A DNA stretch of 64,000 nucleotides from Salvator merianae (GCA_003586115.2 QVOM02000073.1:40215192-40279191), one strand, 5' to 3'; shown: positions 38,866-50,714, counted from the stretch's first letter. A program made the numbers and translations. The notes: generated by a model not told the origin, from the letters alone.

Positions 38866-39297
38866 TCCTTTCTGCACTTGCCTGGTATTCCAGAACAAGT
38901 TGCTCCATAGTCCACTTTGTTTGTAAGGGAGCAGCGCCATTCTGATTCAGGACCATCCTAAGATCTCCCTATCACAGTTTAGCAGTGGACCTGTTTGAAA
39001 GGGTCTGCAAGTGTACTAGCTTCTGTTTGGGGTTTTCCGTACTTCCTATCAGAATGGGCTTATGCAAGACCTATCCCACATTTTGGTCTCTCCTTCAGAG
39101 TTGCTGATGTGGAACAGGAAAGGTCATGCCCCCACTAGCATGTTGAGTTGGCACTGGATGCAGAAAAACCCGGTTTAAGCTGCCATTGTTGGCCAGAGCA
39201 GACAGTACCCCCCACCACAAGTTGACATGCTTAGTCCAGGACAGGCTGTAGCAAATTAGTTAATCAGCTCCAAATGAGGTAAGTGCAGTAAGTGTCT
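38866..39297. mobile_element. Family A TIR element
   Basis: Left ATGGTCCTTTCTGCACTTGCC, right GAGGTAAGTGCAGTAAGTG. It begins 15 bp after the CR1 terminus. Interior diverged, with GGACAGGCTG near the right side. Confidence 0.65.
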
Positions 39298-39299
39298 TG

Positions 39300-40845
39300 T
39301 AAAGTTTTGTCCACTCACTTTGAAGATACAAGTGGTCTCAAATACTGAATAATATTTGACATCAAGAAAATGGTGTGGATTTATTTTAGATGTTTATGTA
39401 CTCATTTAAAAATAAAGTTAACGAATTATGTGCATTCTTTACATTCTGCCTTTCTCAAGTATTTGTGCTACACAAATATGTAGATTGTTGGAACAAGCCA
39501 CGATGATTTTGGTGGGATATTGTCAAAAATGTTTCAAACTTTCAGAGATGTGTGTGCTTCTGTACCTGAACCATAAATGTCAGGTTGCACAGTTTTATTA
39601 AGGTCATACTTAGCAGGCAATCTTTTCCTTGTAACTTCCCTAGCAGCTTTCTGTAACAGCCAGAAGGCAAGAAACTTGAAAGTATTGTAGGTAACACTTC
39701 TGTCACTTGATTGATTAAAGGCACTTTAACAGTGCCTGCTTTTTTTTTTTTTTTACACAAAATTAAACTGCGGTAAATTATCTCTCAAAAGCCTCTCACA
39801 TAAAGTATGCACAGAGAGCTTCAGGAAAGAACGATACAGGAACTAAGCTGACTTGATAAGCCAGTTTTCAAGTCTGCTAACATGAAGTTATTGTGAAATA
39901 ATATTCATATTATCCAATTCCCAGAATTCCCAATAATGTTGTCTATGGAATTAATTTTTAAGTGAGCCTAATATGAGGGGACATAGATAGAAACACAATA
40001 TTGAGGAAAATAAATATGGGGCTAAAAACTGAAAAAATCCCTTCTAAAGATACTGTCAAAAATGATGTATTTATTTATTCCATGCTATATTTATTTATTT
40101 ATTTATTCCAGTTAAGCAGTGGGTTGGTATGTTATCTATGGGGAACAGTCAGACAATTGATACAATGGATTTTTTAGGGTAAGAGTTAGAGCGAACAGAT
40201 GAAGAAAACCTCTGCTATCTGCTACAGCTGCACTTGTTTCTCTCTACACTGTCTATAAACTCTACAGATTATGGCCACTCTAGGCTGGGGTTGAGGGAAG
40301 GAAGGACATACGTAGCAGAAACTTCACCTAGTTGCTGCATCTGTGCCTGTTTTGGCTCTAGCAAGTATGATTTTTTTGTTGTTGCCCTTGGTTGACCCTC
40401 TTTGATACTTATGGGGTTTTGTTTGTATTTTAATTCACATGTTCTTTTACATAGCGTTTATAGCTAAATTACCTAATTCATTAGTTTAGGCCAGGACTCC
40501 ACTTGATTATGGCTATTGGCTTCTGCATGGGTGCCTGGAGGGAGGCACCATTATTATCACAACAGAATGCACCTCTGCTTAATAGAGATATTTTGTGTGG
40601 AAGTGTCATTTCAAGCAGTGATCCAAGGCACTTTCAGAAGGGTGGGAAACTCCACCCTACAGAAGAGGCACCCAGGAGAGTGATCATGGCTACAAATGGG
40701 GCAGCACATTTACCACATGGTGGCTAAAATTGTTCATCAGGACACTCCCAATAGTAAGTGAAGATGTGGCCTCATATATGACTTACAACTTTGCATAACT
40801 GAATGAACTAGATGTATTCTGCTCTAGGTTAGATTTTGGGAGTTT
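39300..40845. other. Unannotated gene-free stretch
   Basis: It holds a T run at 39740-39754 and a (TTTA)n tract at about 40070-40109. No gene recognised. Confidence 0.45.
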
Positions 40846-41040
40846 TTGAACTTTCCATCTTAGAATGGAATGAACCATGTAGTACAGACACTGTCCGCAC
40901 TGGGTGGCCGGAAACCTTACCTGAAACTGTGCCTGATCCTCGCCATGATAGCAGCAAGCCTGTGGCCTTGGCACCTAGTCCGTGGCCTTGGCCTCTTTTG
41001 TCATCTATAGAGCAGGGAAACTAGAGGGGACAGGTGGTGT
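40846..41040. mobile_element. Family B element, left part
   Basis: TTTGAACTTTCCATCTTAGAATGGAA and CAGACACTGTCCGCACTGGGTGGCCGGAAAC match the left half of other family B copies (50.72 plus 51.35 kb; 61.59 kb). The element is broken by the CR1/L2 LINE and appears to resume at 42822. Confidence 0.5.
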
Positions 41041-41565
41041 AAATCCCACTGAGAATCTGACTGAGCACATGTTAAAGCACATTATCGTGCCTACCACCAT
41101 TGCCTCCCCAAGTAGAGCTTTTGAGATATGCAGATGACACCCAGCTCTATCTCTCCATGTCACCAGGATCAGGAGAGGCAGTTGAAGTGCTTGGCAGGTG
41201 CTTGGGGGCAGTAATGGACTGGATGAGGGCCAATAAATTGAAATTAAATCCAGACAAGATGGAGGTGCTGTGTGTTAAAGGCTTTCTTGTCCATAAAGAA
41301 GGGAGGCATCCTGTTCTTGACGGGGTTTCTCTGCCCTGGAAGGAACAGGTGCGTAATCTGGGAGTGCTCTTGGACCCTGTGTTGACACTTGAGGCTCAGG
41401 TGGAAGTGGTGGCCAAGAGTGCCTACCACCACCTTCTGCTGGTTTGCCAACTTTGGCCCTTTCTGGACAGGAACAATCTGGCCACAGCAATCCACGCTGG
41501 TAACTTCCAGATTGGACTATTGTAATGCACTCTACACGGGGCTGCCTTTGAAGATGGTTCGGAAG
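41041..41565 (+). mobile_element. CR1/L2 LINE, RT palm to C-terminus, first part
   Basis: A continuous frame from about 41100 contains the RT catalytic YADD box (RYADDTQLYLS), the downstream ANKLKLNPDKMEVL block (RT motif 7 region) and VRNLGVLLDPVLTLEAQV. It then reads towards the QLVQNAAARLL block, which continues after the MITE at 42210. A frame break near 41505-41520 and loss of everything before the YADD box mark it as dead. Left boundary is approximate. Interrupted exactly at 41565 by a 636-bp MITE with duplicated TTCGGAAG. Confidence 0.92.
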
Positions 41566-42201
41566 TAGGGGTGTGCACAAAGCTTTGTGCCATTCGAATT
41601 TCGGTCCAATTTCGTGATTTCATTGTCTTCACATCGAATGCGAACGGCAACATAAATCACGAATTCGAATTGCGAAGGTCCCTCAATTTTCGCTGTATTT
41701 CGGGACCTTCACCATTTGCCGCTGTCTCATCCCCCTAGTCTGTCAGCGTGAGACTAGGGTAAATGAGGCAGTGACCAGAAGAGGAGAGAAATCAATGCGA
41801 AGGGAATCCCTCACTTCATGTTGATTTTTTCCCCTTCCGACCGCTGCGCCATTTACCCTAGTCTGTCAGCGCGCACGCTGACAGACTAGGGTGAATGAGG
41901 CAGCGAGTGGAAGAGGAGAAAACTCAACGAGAAGGGAATCCCTCCCTTCGCGAAGGGAATCCCCTCCTTTCGCGTTGAATTTTCTTCTCTTCTGCTCGCT
42001 GTCTCTCATTCCCCCTAGTCTGTCAGTTGCACGCGCATCTTCCCTTCGCCTTGACTTCTCTGCTTCCGATCGCGGCGAAAATCTTCGCCGCAAAGACGAA
42101 GGGCTTCATTTTTGCGCATATTTTTTCACGCGAAAACAAAGCCCCGTAGCTTCGTAGGAATGCGAAGCGAAAGGGGGAAAGTCCCTTCGTGCACATCCCT
42201 A
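41566..42201. mobile_element. hAT-like MITE 1, 636 bp, 8-bp TSD
   Basis: Ends are TAGGGGTGTGCACAAAG and CTTCGTGCACATCCCTA. The 8 bases TTCGGAAG stand directly before (41558-41565) and after (42202-42209), a perfect 8-bp target duplication of the hAT type. The interior is a foldback array: CTAGTCTGTCAGCG opposed by CGCTGACAGACTAG around a 4-base loop at about 41856-41891, and repeated GAAGGGAATCCCT blocks. No transposase. ORFs on both strands are chance. It sits inside the CR1/L2 LINE. Confidence 0.95.
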
Positions 42202-42209
42202 TTCGGAAG

Positions 42210-42821
42210 CTGCAGCTGGTGCAGAATGCAGCAGCTAGACTGCTGACTGTCACTGTTGACCAGTCACACATCACATTGGTCTTGAAAGAACTGCACTGGC
42301 TGCCTATCTGCTACCAAGCCCTATTCAAGGTGTTAACATTAACATTTAAGGCCCTAAATGGCTTGGGCCCCAAATATCTAAAGGAATGCCTCCTCCAATA
42401 CAGACCTGCCTGTACCATAAGATCTGGCACTATGGACCTCTTGTCTGTGCCACTCCCTTCGGTGGTTAGGGGGGTCAGAACACATGAGAGGGCCTTCTCA
42501 GTCATTGCTCTGTGGAATGGTCTCCCCTCTGAGATATGTCATACACCATCATTGCTTGCCTTTCGAAGGCAATTAAAGACGTACTTCTTTACCCTGGCCT
42601 TTGGCTAAGGGAAATTATTATTATTACTATTTTCCTCTGCTGGTACTGTCATAGACCATTTTTATTGTTTTTAATCTATTTTTATATTGGTTTAAATTGT
42701 ATTGTTTTTAGTGTTTTTAATCTGTTTTTATACTGTTTTAATTTGTATTTATTACGTGTTGTGATCCGCCCTGGGGCCTTCAGGTATAGGGCAGGATAGA
42801 AATCAAAATAAATAAATAAAT
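42210..42821 (+). mobile_element. CR1/L2 LINE, C-terminus and 3' UTR
   Basis: The plus frame carries QLVQNAAARLLTVTVDQSHI, then LKELHWLPICYQALFK, FKALNGLGPKYLKECLLQY and AFSVIALWNGLPSEI blocks, ending FFTLAFG followed by a stop codon at about 42606. This is the full C-terminal tail of the clade's ORF2. The 3' UTR shows CGCCCTGGGGCCTTCAGGTATAGGGCAGG and ends in AAATAAATAAATAAA at 42806-42820. It is the continuation of 41041-41565. Confidence 0.93.
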
Positions 42822-42886
42822 CAGTCCATCACACTGGCACAGACGCTGCACAGCCAGGTAAGTGTGGATGTACCTTACCAGGAAGT
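42822..42886. mobile_element. Family B element, middle part
   Basis: ATCACACTGGCACAGACGCTGCACAGCCAG matches ATCACACCAGCCTGGATGCTGCACAACCAGC at 51541. The sequence is cut after GGAAGT, where the copia LTR begins; it resumes at 47721. Confidence 0.75.
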
Positions 42887-43288
42887 TGTCAGAGTAGCAC
42901 AGTCCAGACTTCAGAAGACTTACTGGAGTCCATGTGAAGTAGAGCAAAAAGAAAAGAGGCTAGGAGGCAAAATACTCACTCTCACAGAGAAGGTTTATTT
43001 TCGCTTGGTTCAAAGTCAAAGTGCTTCACCAGTCTTGTAAGCAATGTAGTCAGGAACGAACGTAACGGAAGGATCAAGTGGAACCAGATGGAACAAAGTA
43101 CAGCTATACAGACATTACCTATATACAAAGATCTACCAATCAGAGATCTGACATTACTCTGCTGAGTCAGCATGGTAACAGAGCAGATGTCTCTTTATTT
43201 AAATTGGCAATAGAGAGGCAGGTCACACCGACGTTAGAATTATGGACACATCAGATTATGGTCACTCTGACCTTAGCATATTCTGACA
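42887..43288 (-). repeat. Copia 3' LTR (402 bp)
   Basis: Begins TGTCAGAGTAGCACAG and ends CATATTCTGACA: an inverted TGTCAGA / TCTGACA border. Its partner is 47330-47720. On the element's strand an AATAAA polyadenylation signal occurs (reverse of GGTTTATTTT near 42989). It has a 5-bp (CTCAC) and a 4-bp insertion relative to the other LTR. Confidence 0.97.
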
Positions 43289-43304
43289 CCCCTTCCCATA
43301 ATTA
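43289..43304 (-). other. Copia polypurine tract
   Basis: Read on the minus strand, ATTATGGGAAGGGG lies directly before the 3' LTR. This is the expected site of plus-strand DNA priming. Confidence 0.85.
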
Positions 43305-43321
43305 ATGACAGTGTATAACAT

Positions 43322-43597
43322 TTACAACACACAATTAGTCACAAGCATTACATTCAATTTTTCACACATCAACTCATATTTTGTTTGAGTTACAGGCTTA
43401 GTAAAAATATCAGCAACATTTTCTTCAGTACTTATATACAATAATTTTACAAAGCCATCCTGTATAAGCTGTTTCACGTTTTGATATTTTACCCCTATAT
43501 ATTTTGTTCTGGTCTTCATGTTCTCAGTAGCAGCCAAATGAATACAAGTCTGAGAATCTTCAAAAACTTCGATTGGTATTTGGGTAGGCACATTCAA
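43322..43597 (-). pseudogene. Copia RNase H domain remnant
   Basis: The frame encodes the C-terminal half of a copia RNase H: EDSQTCIHLAATENMKTRTK, YIGVKYQNVKQLI, and the family signature VADIFTKPVT near the end. It is out of context because the RT fingers, palm and connection between it and the RT start are deleted. The frame ends NVMLVTNCVL before the stop codon, consistent with the natural pol C-terminus just upstream of the polypurine tract. Confidence 0.9.
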
Positions 43598-44071
43598 AAT
43601 CCAGATGTCTAATTTTGTAGTCTCTCTTAGCAGTTACAGTTAAAACTGATCTCAAATTTTCAGGGTGACCTGTTGGTGAATATGTGCGTTCTACATTCAA
43701 ATTATCTTCTTAGCAAAACCTTGTGCAACTAATCATGCCCTATGTCTCAAAGTACCATCTGGGTCTAATTTCTTTTTAAACACCCATTTGGAACCAATAG
43801 CCTTCTTTCCTTTCGGCAAGGTAGTTTTGGAAAAAAACATTTTGTTTCAACAATGTACTAAATTCCAGTTCCACATTTCTTTGTACGTAATGGGATCTCT
43901 ACATTCAAAATTGCATGTTTGCATAACTTGAGTAAAACCATAACATTCTGGTGGTTTGCCTTTGTTTATTCTTTGAGACACATGTTGAGTATTTACGATA
44001 GGTTGTAAAGTTGTCTCAACAGCTTCTGTTTTCTCAGACTGCGGGTAAAATTTCCCCTTCCTCTTCTTCAA
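43598..44071 (-). pseudogene. Copia integrase tail and RT start, deleted
   Basis: On the minus strand, GKPPECYGFTQVMQTCNFEC and a DPITYKE block (about 43870-43960) are the linker that precedes copia RT. They are followed by KGKKAIGSKWVFKKKLDPDG (about 43760-43825), the start of the RT domain, then LVAQGFAKK, an ENLRS block and RHLDFE. Sequence then jumps directly to the RNase H region near 43600. The catalytic YVDD-type palm is missing. Frameshifts and a stop after LRHRA confirm it is inactive. Confidence 0.85.
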
Positions 44072-44966
44072 CTTTTCCTTGAGCTTTCAACTGTGAAGCA
44101 GCACGTCCTTGAGAATGAGATAAGGCAGGTGTCTTATCATTTTCCTCTCTGGGCAAGGAAGGAAGAAAAACTTCTGTGTTAGCATGTATTCTCTCCCAGC
44201 CGGAATGTTTTTCAAAATTTGCATTTCTGGATATGAGAATCTTTCCATAACTCAAAGAAAAACAGTAGCCCTTTGTTCCGGATTCATAGCCAACAAATAT
44301 TAATCTCTTCCACTTTGGCTCTTCTTTGTGTCTCTGTGCACTGGGTACTAACAGATTGGCAAAAGAACCAAAAATCCTCAAATAAGAAAGATCAGGATTC
44401 TTGCCATGCAACATAAAGTAAGGAATTTGATTTACACTTTCAGACCAGATACTATTGAAAATATGTACAGCAGACTGAACAAATTCTGCCCAAAAATTAA
44501 AGGGAAGTTGTGCATCAGAGAGCATCACTTGTAAAACTCCTAATTTACATTCAGCTACACCATTTTCAAAAGATGAATAAGGGTTAGTCATTCTATGTCT
44601 GATGCCTCTTGAATCTAGCCAATTTCTGAATTCTGTACCTGTGAATTCACCACCTCTGTCACTTTGAAGATAAGAGACCTTATAAGGGAACTCGTTTTCC
44701 ACCATATTCACCCACTGCTTAAACTTTTGAAAAGCCTCTGCTTTAGTCTTTAAGAAGAATACATATGTGAATCTTGAGTAGTCATCAACCAATATAAACA
44801 TGAAACGTGCTTTCCCTTGACTAGGTTTGAAAGGCCCGGCCATATCAGCGTGTACCAACTGAAAAGGACGCGTTGATTTGTGGGTGCTGACAGCAGTGGA
44901 TGGAAACCTTTTTGCTTTTGTTCCACTACACACACTGCAATCCAAAAAAATTTGACACAGTTTCAC
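44034..44966 (-). pseudogene. Copia integrase core (intact frame, 310 codons)
   Basis: This encodes the retroviral-type integrase that inserts the cDNA into the genome. The catalytic triad is visible at frame residues D41 (VHADMAGPF), D103 (QSDRGGEF) and E139 (ENGVAE), with the canonical D-35-E spacing. The end of the zinc-binding domain (DCSVC) precedes it. After the core come FNFWAEFV, MLHGKNPDLSYLRIFGS and a RLIFVGYESGTKGYCF block, as in other copia elements. YTPQQNG-like residues before NGVAE are altered to YSSFENG. The frame is open but separated from gag-pro by a frameshift near 44965 and the MITE, so it cannot make a normal polyprotein. Confidence 0.95.
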
Positions 44967-45117
44967 ATTAAGATTGCATAAGTTTTAGCCAGCGTGGAAA
45001 AACTTGCATGTTCTAGTATCCTGCGTACATTGTGGATACAGGAATCATGTAAGGGTTTGTTCTGGACATTTTCTAAATTACACACAGATTGTTCATTTGC
45101 TTTCAAGCAATATAAAC
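44967..45117 (-). pseudogene. Copia gag-pre-integrase remnant, 3' part
   Basis: It continues the frame that was broken at 46065 by the MITE. The minus-strand reading has a CIHNVRRILEHASFSTLAK block, a decayed form of the family's His-rich HxxxxH zinc motif. The frame meets TGA just before the integrase frame opens one base out of phase. Confidence 0.75.
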
Positions 45118-46064
<947 letters not shown>

Positions 46065-46745
46065 ATATAAACCATTTTTCAAACTGCCCTTTGCACATAA
46101 GAATTTCTGTTTCATTATGGCACACTCATGATCATTAAATTTTATTTCAAAACCTTCTTCCATTAATTTAGACACACTCAATAAGCAATAACTCATACTG
46201 GGCACAAACAGAACATTCCTTAACATTTTCTTAAGATTAGGAAGATAGCAAGAGCCATTCTCTTGTACATCTACATACGTTCCATCCGCAAGTTTGATTT
46301 TAACTATTTCAGTAGCTGGAGAAATGTCTCTAAGAAGTTCACGCCTGTTCACAATATGTTGCGTACATGCAGAATCAAGAATAAACACAGTATCACTCAC
46401 ATCTGCATGTACTGTCACCAGAAAAGTGTCAGAAGAGTTTTCTCTCCTCCAATTCTGCCTTTTCTTCTGCTGCACCTGTCGGCTCCCTCGATTCACACCT
46501 GTGAAGCTTGGACAGTTCTTGGTGATGTAGCCAAAACACTGACACTTATAGCATTTCACTCTGGATCTTGAGAGCGACGAAGCAACTGCAGCTTCCCCCT
46601 TCTGGGTTGTGCGTAGTGTCTGCTGGAACTCTCTCTGCTGTTGGGCATCCATTAGTTTCAAAGTCACGAAGTCCAAGGACAAATCAGCCTCTGGAACGCT
46701 CTGTAGACTCGTCACTAACTGCTCCCAACTATTGTCCAGCGAAGA
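46065..46745 (-). pseudogene. Copia gag C-terminus, zinc knuckle and protease
   Basis: On the minus strand the frame runs from the gag helical region (LKLMDAQQQREFQQTLR) to a CCHC knuckle at about 46553-46512, CYKCQCFGYITKNC. The conserved His of CX2CX4HX4C is Tyr here, so zinc binding is probably lost. The aspartic protease active site follows as LDSACTQH (about 46377), equivalent to the D-S/T-G class with Ala in the third place, as in several copia proteases. The start of gag-pre-integrase (LKNGLY) follows, where the MITE interrupts. This frame is in phase with the upstream gag, separated only by a TAG at 46748-46746. Confidence 0.9.
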
Positions 46746-47195
46746 CTAGACAATATACACTTTGTGGTTATCTTCAAAATTCAGGCCTCTCTCTGAAAAC
46801 ATTGCACGGAGCTTCTGGATGTGCTCAGCTACAGACGCACCGGGAGAAAGCTTTGTACGATATAAACGTCTAGTCAGCAACACCTTCACTCCTGCAGTGG
46901 GACGTCTATAAATTCCTTCTAATGCCTTCCAGCATTCTTGTGCTGTTTCAGTTCCCTGTAGAAAACACAGCTGCAAATTCTCTAAGGCAGGAACAATTGT
47001 AGCATATGCCCTTCTGTCTTTCTCCAACTGAGCATCTGACAGATCAGCCGGAGGGTCATCAACACAGTCCCATAGACCTTCCCATATCAAAAAACACTTT
47101 ATCTTGATCTACCAGGCAGCATAGTTGTGCTCTGTCAGCCTTTCAAATGGCAAGGTAGAAGTAGAAGAAGCAGAAGCAGAAGCAGAAGCAGCCAT
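46746..47195 (-). pseudogene. Copia gag N-terminal region
   Basis: The most likely start is the ATG at 47195-47193, followed by an Ala-Ser repeat tract and the copia gag opening FERLTEHNYAAW. A TAG at 47111-47109 (codon 29) interrupts it, then the same frame continues through IWEGLWDCVDDPP, an ALEGIYRR block and AEHIQKLRAMF to a TAG at 46748. These match the capsid-like UBN2/gag_pol region of copia elements. Two in-frame nonsense codons without frameshifts suggest decay by point mutation rather than rearrangement. Confidence 0.88.
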
Positions 47196-47315
47196 GGCTC
47201 AAAAAAATCACACCAAGCACTTGCACAAAAGCCTCCATAACAAAACATGCCTCGAAGTATGATCTTTATTCATGACAGACGCAGTCCTGGTGCAATCCTG
47301 GCTCTGGGTTTGACT

Positions 47316-47329
47316 CTGGGCCCATAACC
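47316..47329 (-). other. Copia primer-binding site, initiator tRNA-Met anticodon arm
   Basis: Directly inside the 5' LTR, the plus strand reads CTGGGCCCATAACC. By recall this equals residues 26-39 of vertebrate initiator tRNA-Met (anticodon stem-loop with CAU), so the element's RNA can pair with the 3' end of a half-tRNA cut after residue 39. Drosophila copia is known to use the same half-tRNA primer. No match to a tRNA 3' end (TGG at the site start) is present. Confidence 0.85.
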
Positions 47330-47720
47330 TGTCAGAGTAGCGCAGTCCAGACTTCGGAAGACTTACTGGAGTCCACATGAAATAGAGCAAAAAGAAAAGA
47401 GGCTAGGAGGCAAAATACTCACAGAGAAGATTTATTTTCACTTGGTTTAAAGTCAAAGTACTTCGCCAGTCTTGTAAGCAATGTAGTCAGGAATGAACGT
47501 AATGGAAGGATCAAGTGGAACCAGATGGAAGTACAGCTTTACAGACATTACCTATATACAAAGATCTACCAATCAGAGATCTGACATTACTCTGTTGAGT
47601 CAGCATGGTAACAGAGCAGATGTCTCTTTATCCAAATTGGCAATAAACAGGCAGGTCACACTGACATTAGATTATGGACACATTAGATTATGGTCACTCT
47701 GACCTTAGCATATTCTGACA
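47330..47720 (-). repeat. Copia 5' LTR (391 bp)
   Basis: Starts TGTCAGAGTAGCGCAG, ends CATATTCTGACA, matching the other LTR along its whole length. It is followed by the target duplication GAAGT. Confidence 0.97.
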
Positions 47721-47906
47721 GAAGTGACTATCATCTCCCATTAAGGTTGTGGAGCACTAATTAGTGCTCCACAGCTAGCTGCAATCAGGAGTGGCTGTAG
47801 CCCACTCCCAGCCACTCGGGCCTCCACAAGGTGCAGATGCATTTGGTTAGCAAGCGTGCTTGATACTTTCTAGCAGCAAGTGTGAAAAGGCCCACTGTCA
47901 CAACAT
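47721..47906. mobile_element. Family B element, right part
   Basis: GAAGTGACTATCATCTCC through GTAGCCCACTCC...GGTGCAGATGCA to GCAAGTGTGAAAAGGCCCAC. It is the continuation of 42822-42886 across the copia insertion and includes the family B right TIR. A perfect 24-base palindrome, GTGGAGCACTAA and its complement, is at 47749-47772. Confidence 0.8.
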
Positions 47907-47909
47907 CTT

Positions 47910-48910
47910 GGCTAAGAGATACCTTTTACTTAGTCCTGTAGTCTATGGCACATTCCTCCATTTAAGTTACATTCGCACACAGCAAAAAAAAGAAGAAGTT
48001 GCTCAAAAGCACTTAGAAAGGGGAATATGAGACACTTGCATTCTCATCCCATCTATAATCCCCCTTTTCTAACTAGAGAATGATCAATAGAGTTGGAGAG
48101 GCAGAGCGGAATGAGAACAACTGCACCTATGAACCATTTCTAAGCTGCCTCAGAAGGCTCAGTCATACCTAAATTTTAATCCAGCTTTGGTCCACTTTCA
48201 GACCGAAAGAACAGATCAGAGAAGTAATAAGATGTTTTCTTTCAGCATTATATAACTCAGAAAATCCATCTTTGGGTTAGATTATGTGGAAAGAAAAGGA
48301 TTCGTCACTTTGCTGATGTGTTTTTTCAATCTGAAAGTGGACTGAAGCTGGATTCAGACTTAGGTGTGACTGGGCCCACAGTTTTTTGTGTTTTTTATAA
48401 ACTACATGTGAATGAACTCAGTTGAGCTACATAATAAGCCTTTATATCAGTGATATATTTAATTTCTTCACTATTTTTATTTGGGATTTTATTCTTTTAA
48501 CCCTCATCAGTCCAGGTGAAAAGTCAGGTAATTTATAAATGGTGTTTTGTATCCCACTTGTTTTCAATCTCTGCAGCTAAACCATATATGGTATCTGCCT
48601 GTTTTCAGCAGGTCTTTATATAATTGTACCTTTCAAACTATGTACAAAAATGTCTTCACATTTTCACTTGATTAAGGCACAAATTTATCTCACCTGTAGT
48701 CAAGAGGTTTAATAATTTTTTAAAAAAATATAACATAATTTCTAAAACATTTCCTGTTTATATTTTGTTACCTATCGCCAACCATTTGCTGAAGAGTGGG
48801 CTTTAATACAAATAATTCATGACCAACAAAATATCAAAAACTAACAAGTAACAAAAGTAATCATCAGCAGTTTTCCTTACTTGCCCATAGTACAGAACAA
48901 GAAGAGGTCT
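47910..48910. other. Unannotated gene-free stretch
   Basis: It has opposed fragments GGTCCACTTTCAGACCGAA (48189) and CAATCTGAAAGTGGACTGAAGCTGGATTCAG (48329) with AAGCTGG/CCAGCTT, suggesting one old palindromic element over about 48.0-48.38 kb. No ORF of interest. Confidence 0.4.
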
Positions 48911-48915
48911 ATGAG

Positions 48916-49415
48916 GGGTCCTTCTGCACACTGATGCAATTTAAGGGAGGCCCTGTCCCCTCCTAGTATGCTCCATCCACAAAGGACAAAGCAGAGATCA
49001 GGTTAGGGCACCCAAAATGGCATCCTGCTCCAGTCTACTGAGAGCCCTTGATTTCATGATCTATCAGCATATTAGGGGTTGATATACCGAACACCAGAGG
49101 CATGCAGACAACATGCCTTCATGATCCGGTTTACTATGGGGAACCCAACTCAGCAGCACGAGGTGTGCTGCCAAAATGCCTCCCATCTGGGAGCTCCAAG
49201 AGCTAGGAACATTTCCCCTCGCCTTTGGAACATTTGGAAGCACCCCACGCCAGCTCCAAAGCTGGCCTGAGCTTCAGACCCAGCCCAGGATCTGGTGTGA
49301 AATAGGTTGTCCCTGTGCAGACAGCCTTGTTCTGCACCAGGAGCAGCCTGTCCCAGCCTGGGATGGATTGCCTATCCCAGACCACAGCAGCTCATTCTGA
49401 TCTGGGATAGTGGTG
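48916..49415. mobile_element. Family A TIR element
   Basis: It begins GGTCCTTCTGCACACTGATG. Internal landmarks are GGGCACCCAAAATGGCATCCTG, GATATACCGAACACCAGAGG with an opposed CATGATCCGGTTTACTA, and GGAACATTTCCCCTCGCCTTTGG. The right side has CCCAGCCTGGGATGGATTG. The right end is not sharply seen. Confidence 0.65.
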
Positions 49416-49884
49416 GGGGAGAGCAAAACCAACATGTATAACTAGCTTGTCAGATAGCACTTCTTAAAGAATCACTTTTTAAAAAAAGTAAAATATGTGG
49501 AAAATTTTTGACTCCTAGTAGTTGTTCATAGCAACCTGCATTTAAGTGGGCGTTTGAAGTATAAAAGTGGTTTGCCTGATTACTTTTTTATTCATGAAGT
49601 TCCTCTAATACACAGTAGATGATAAATCTGATGGGCAGTTTATTATTATTACTTGAGGTGATTGAGCCTGGCTTGTTTAAGAAGCCAAAGCACAAATCTA
49701 ACTTTTAACGGTCATGATTCAGATTTCAGTATAGTTTAGACAACACAACTTAAATAGCTATCCCTTCATCGTCTGCAGGTTTTCTGTTACTATCCATTCT
49801 CCATTAAATCATATTCTGTACTGTCTTTATAGGTTTGCACTTATCAGCCTAGTATGGTTTAACAATACCATAGTAGGTTGAGTA

Positions 49885-50310
49885 AAGGCCCAGTGCAGCA
49901 GTGACCGTTCTCATGCGAAGCTCTGTAACAGCTGTGTACTGGGCTAGCAGTGCTTGCAGTGCGAATGACTGGCCGGAATCCCCATGGCAAAGTCTGAATT
50001 GGCATCCAGTGCACAGTCAGACATTACCATGGCAATCAGGCAGCTACAAATGACTGCAGGACTACAATCACACAGTCACACCCCCTCGCTACACAGGACC
50101 CAGAAAAGGGTGCAGATCTGCCATCCCAGGAATAGTTTAGTCACTGCTGATCAGCCTATAATCTGCTTTTTAACTGTCCACAGCTGGATTGCTCCAGAAG
50201 GGGCTTAGCCAGCTCAGGGTGAGCTGCAGTGACAGCTGGATGCAGCAGAGTGATCCAGACAGTGACTTGGATCAGTCCACGAGGTAGGTGTCAATACAGG
50301 CCTGAAAAAC
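49885..50310. mobile_element. Family B/A composite, degraded
   Basis: 49885-50110 carries ATTACCATGGCAATCAGGCAG and CAGTGCACAGTC motifs like the copy at 0.6-1.0 kb. 50185-50300 resembles a family A right part (GATCCAGACAGTGAC...GAGGTAGGTGTCA). Boundaries are uncertain. Confidence 0.4.
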
Positions 50311-50714
50311 TGCTGTATCCACCTGCTTTTTAAATACTCTTTACCTACTAACCAATGAATGAATAATTTTATAAAAATAGACAACTTTGCATCCATATTG
50401 TGTGTTTATGCCTGTCTCACAGCATCCTGGCACATAAATATCTCTATTTGGTGTAAACACAAGTGCTGCTTGTACACCTAGCCAAGTAGTCATGGCAGTT
50501 TTTCTTACAATGTTTTTTTCCCCTAATCTAAGGATGCCTTCAACATGGCAAAACACGGAAGACAAACAGAGCAATCCCACTATCATACTGGAGCACTACA
50601 GTTACCTGCATTCATACTTTTGGAGTGAAAGATCATATCACCAAAGTGACAAGTTGTTTTCTTCCAGCATTGTCTAACTCAGAAAATTCACTTTTGGGTT
50701 AGATAATGTGAAAA

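Noticed and set aside
41866..42274. Arg/Ser-rich ORFs on both strands
   Set aside because: They fall in MITE 1, whose TIR and TSD define it as a non-coding element.
42887..43288. Endogenous retrovirus LTR
   Set aside because: Integrase precedes RT/RNase H, there is no env, the protease and gag motifs are copia-type, and the primer site is the internal iMet match; so Ty1/copia rather than a retrovirus.
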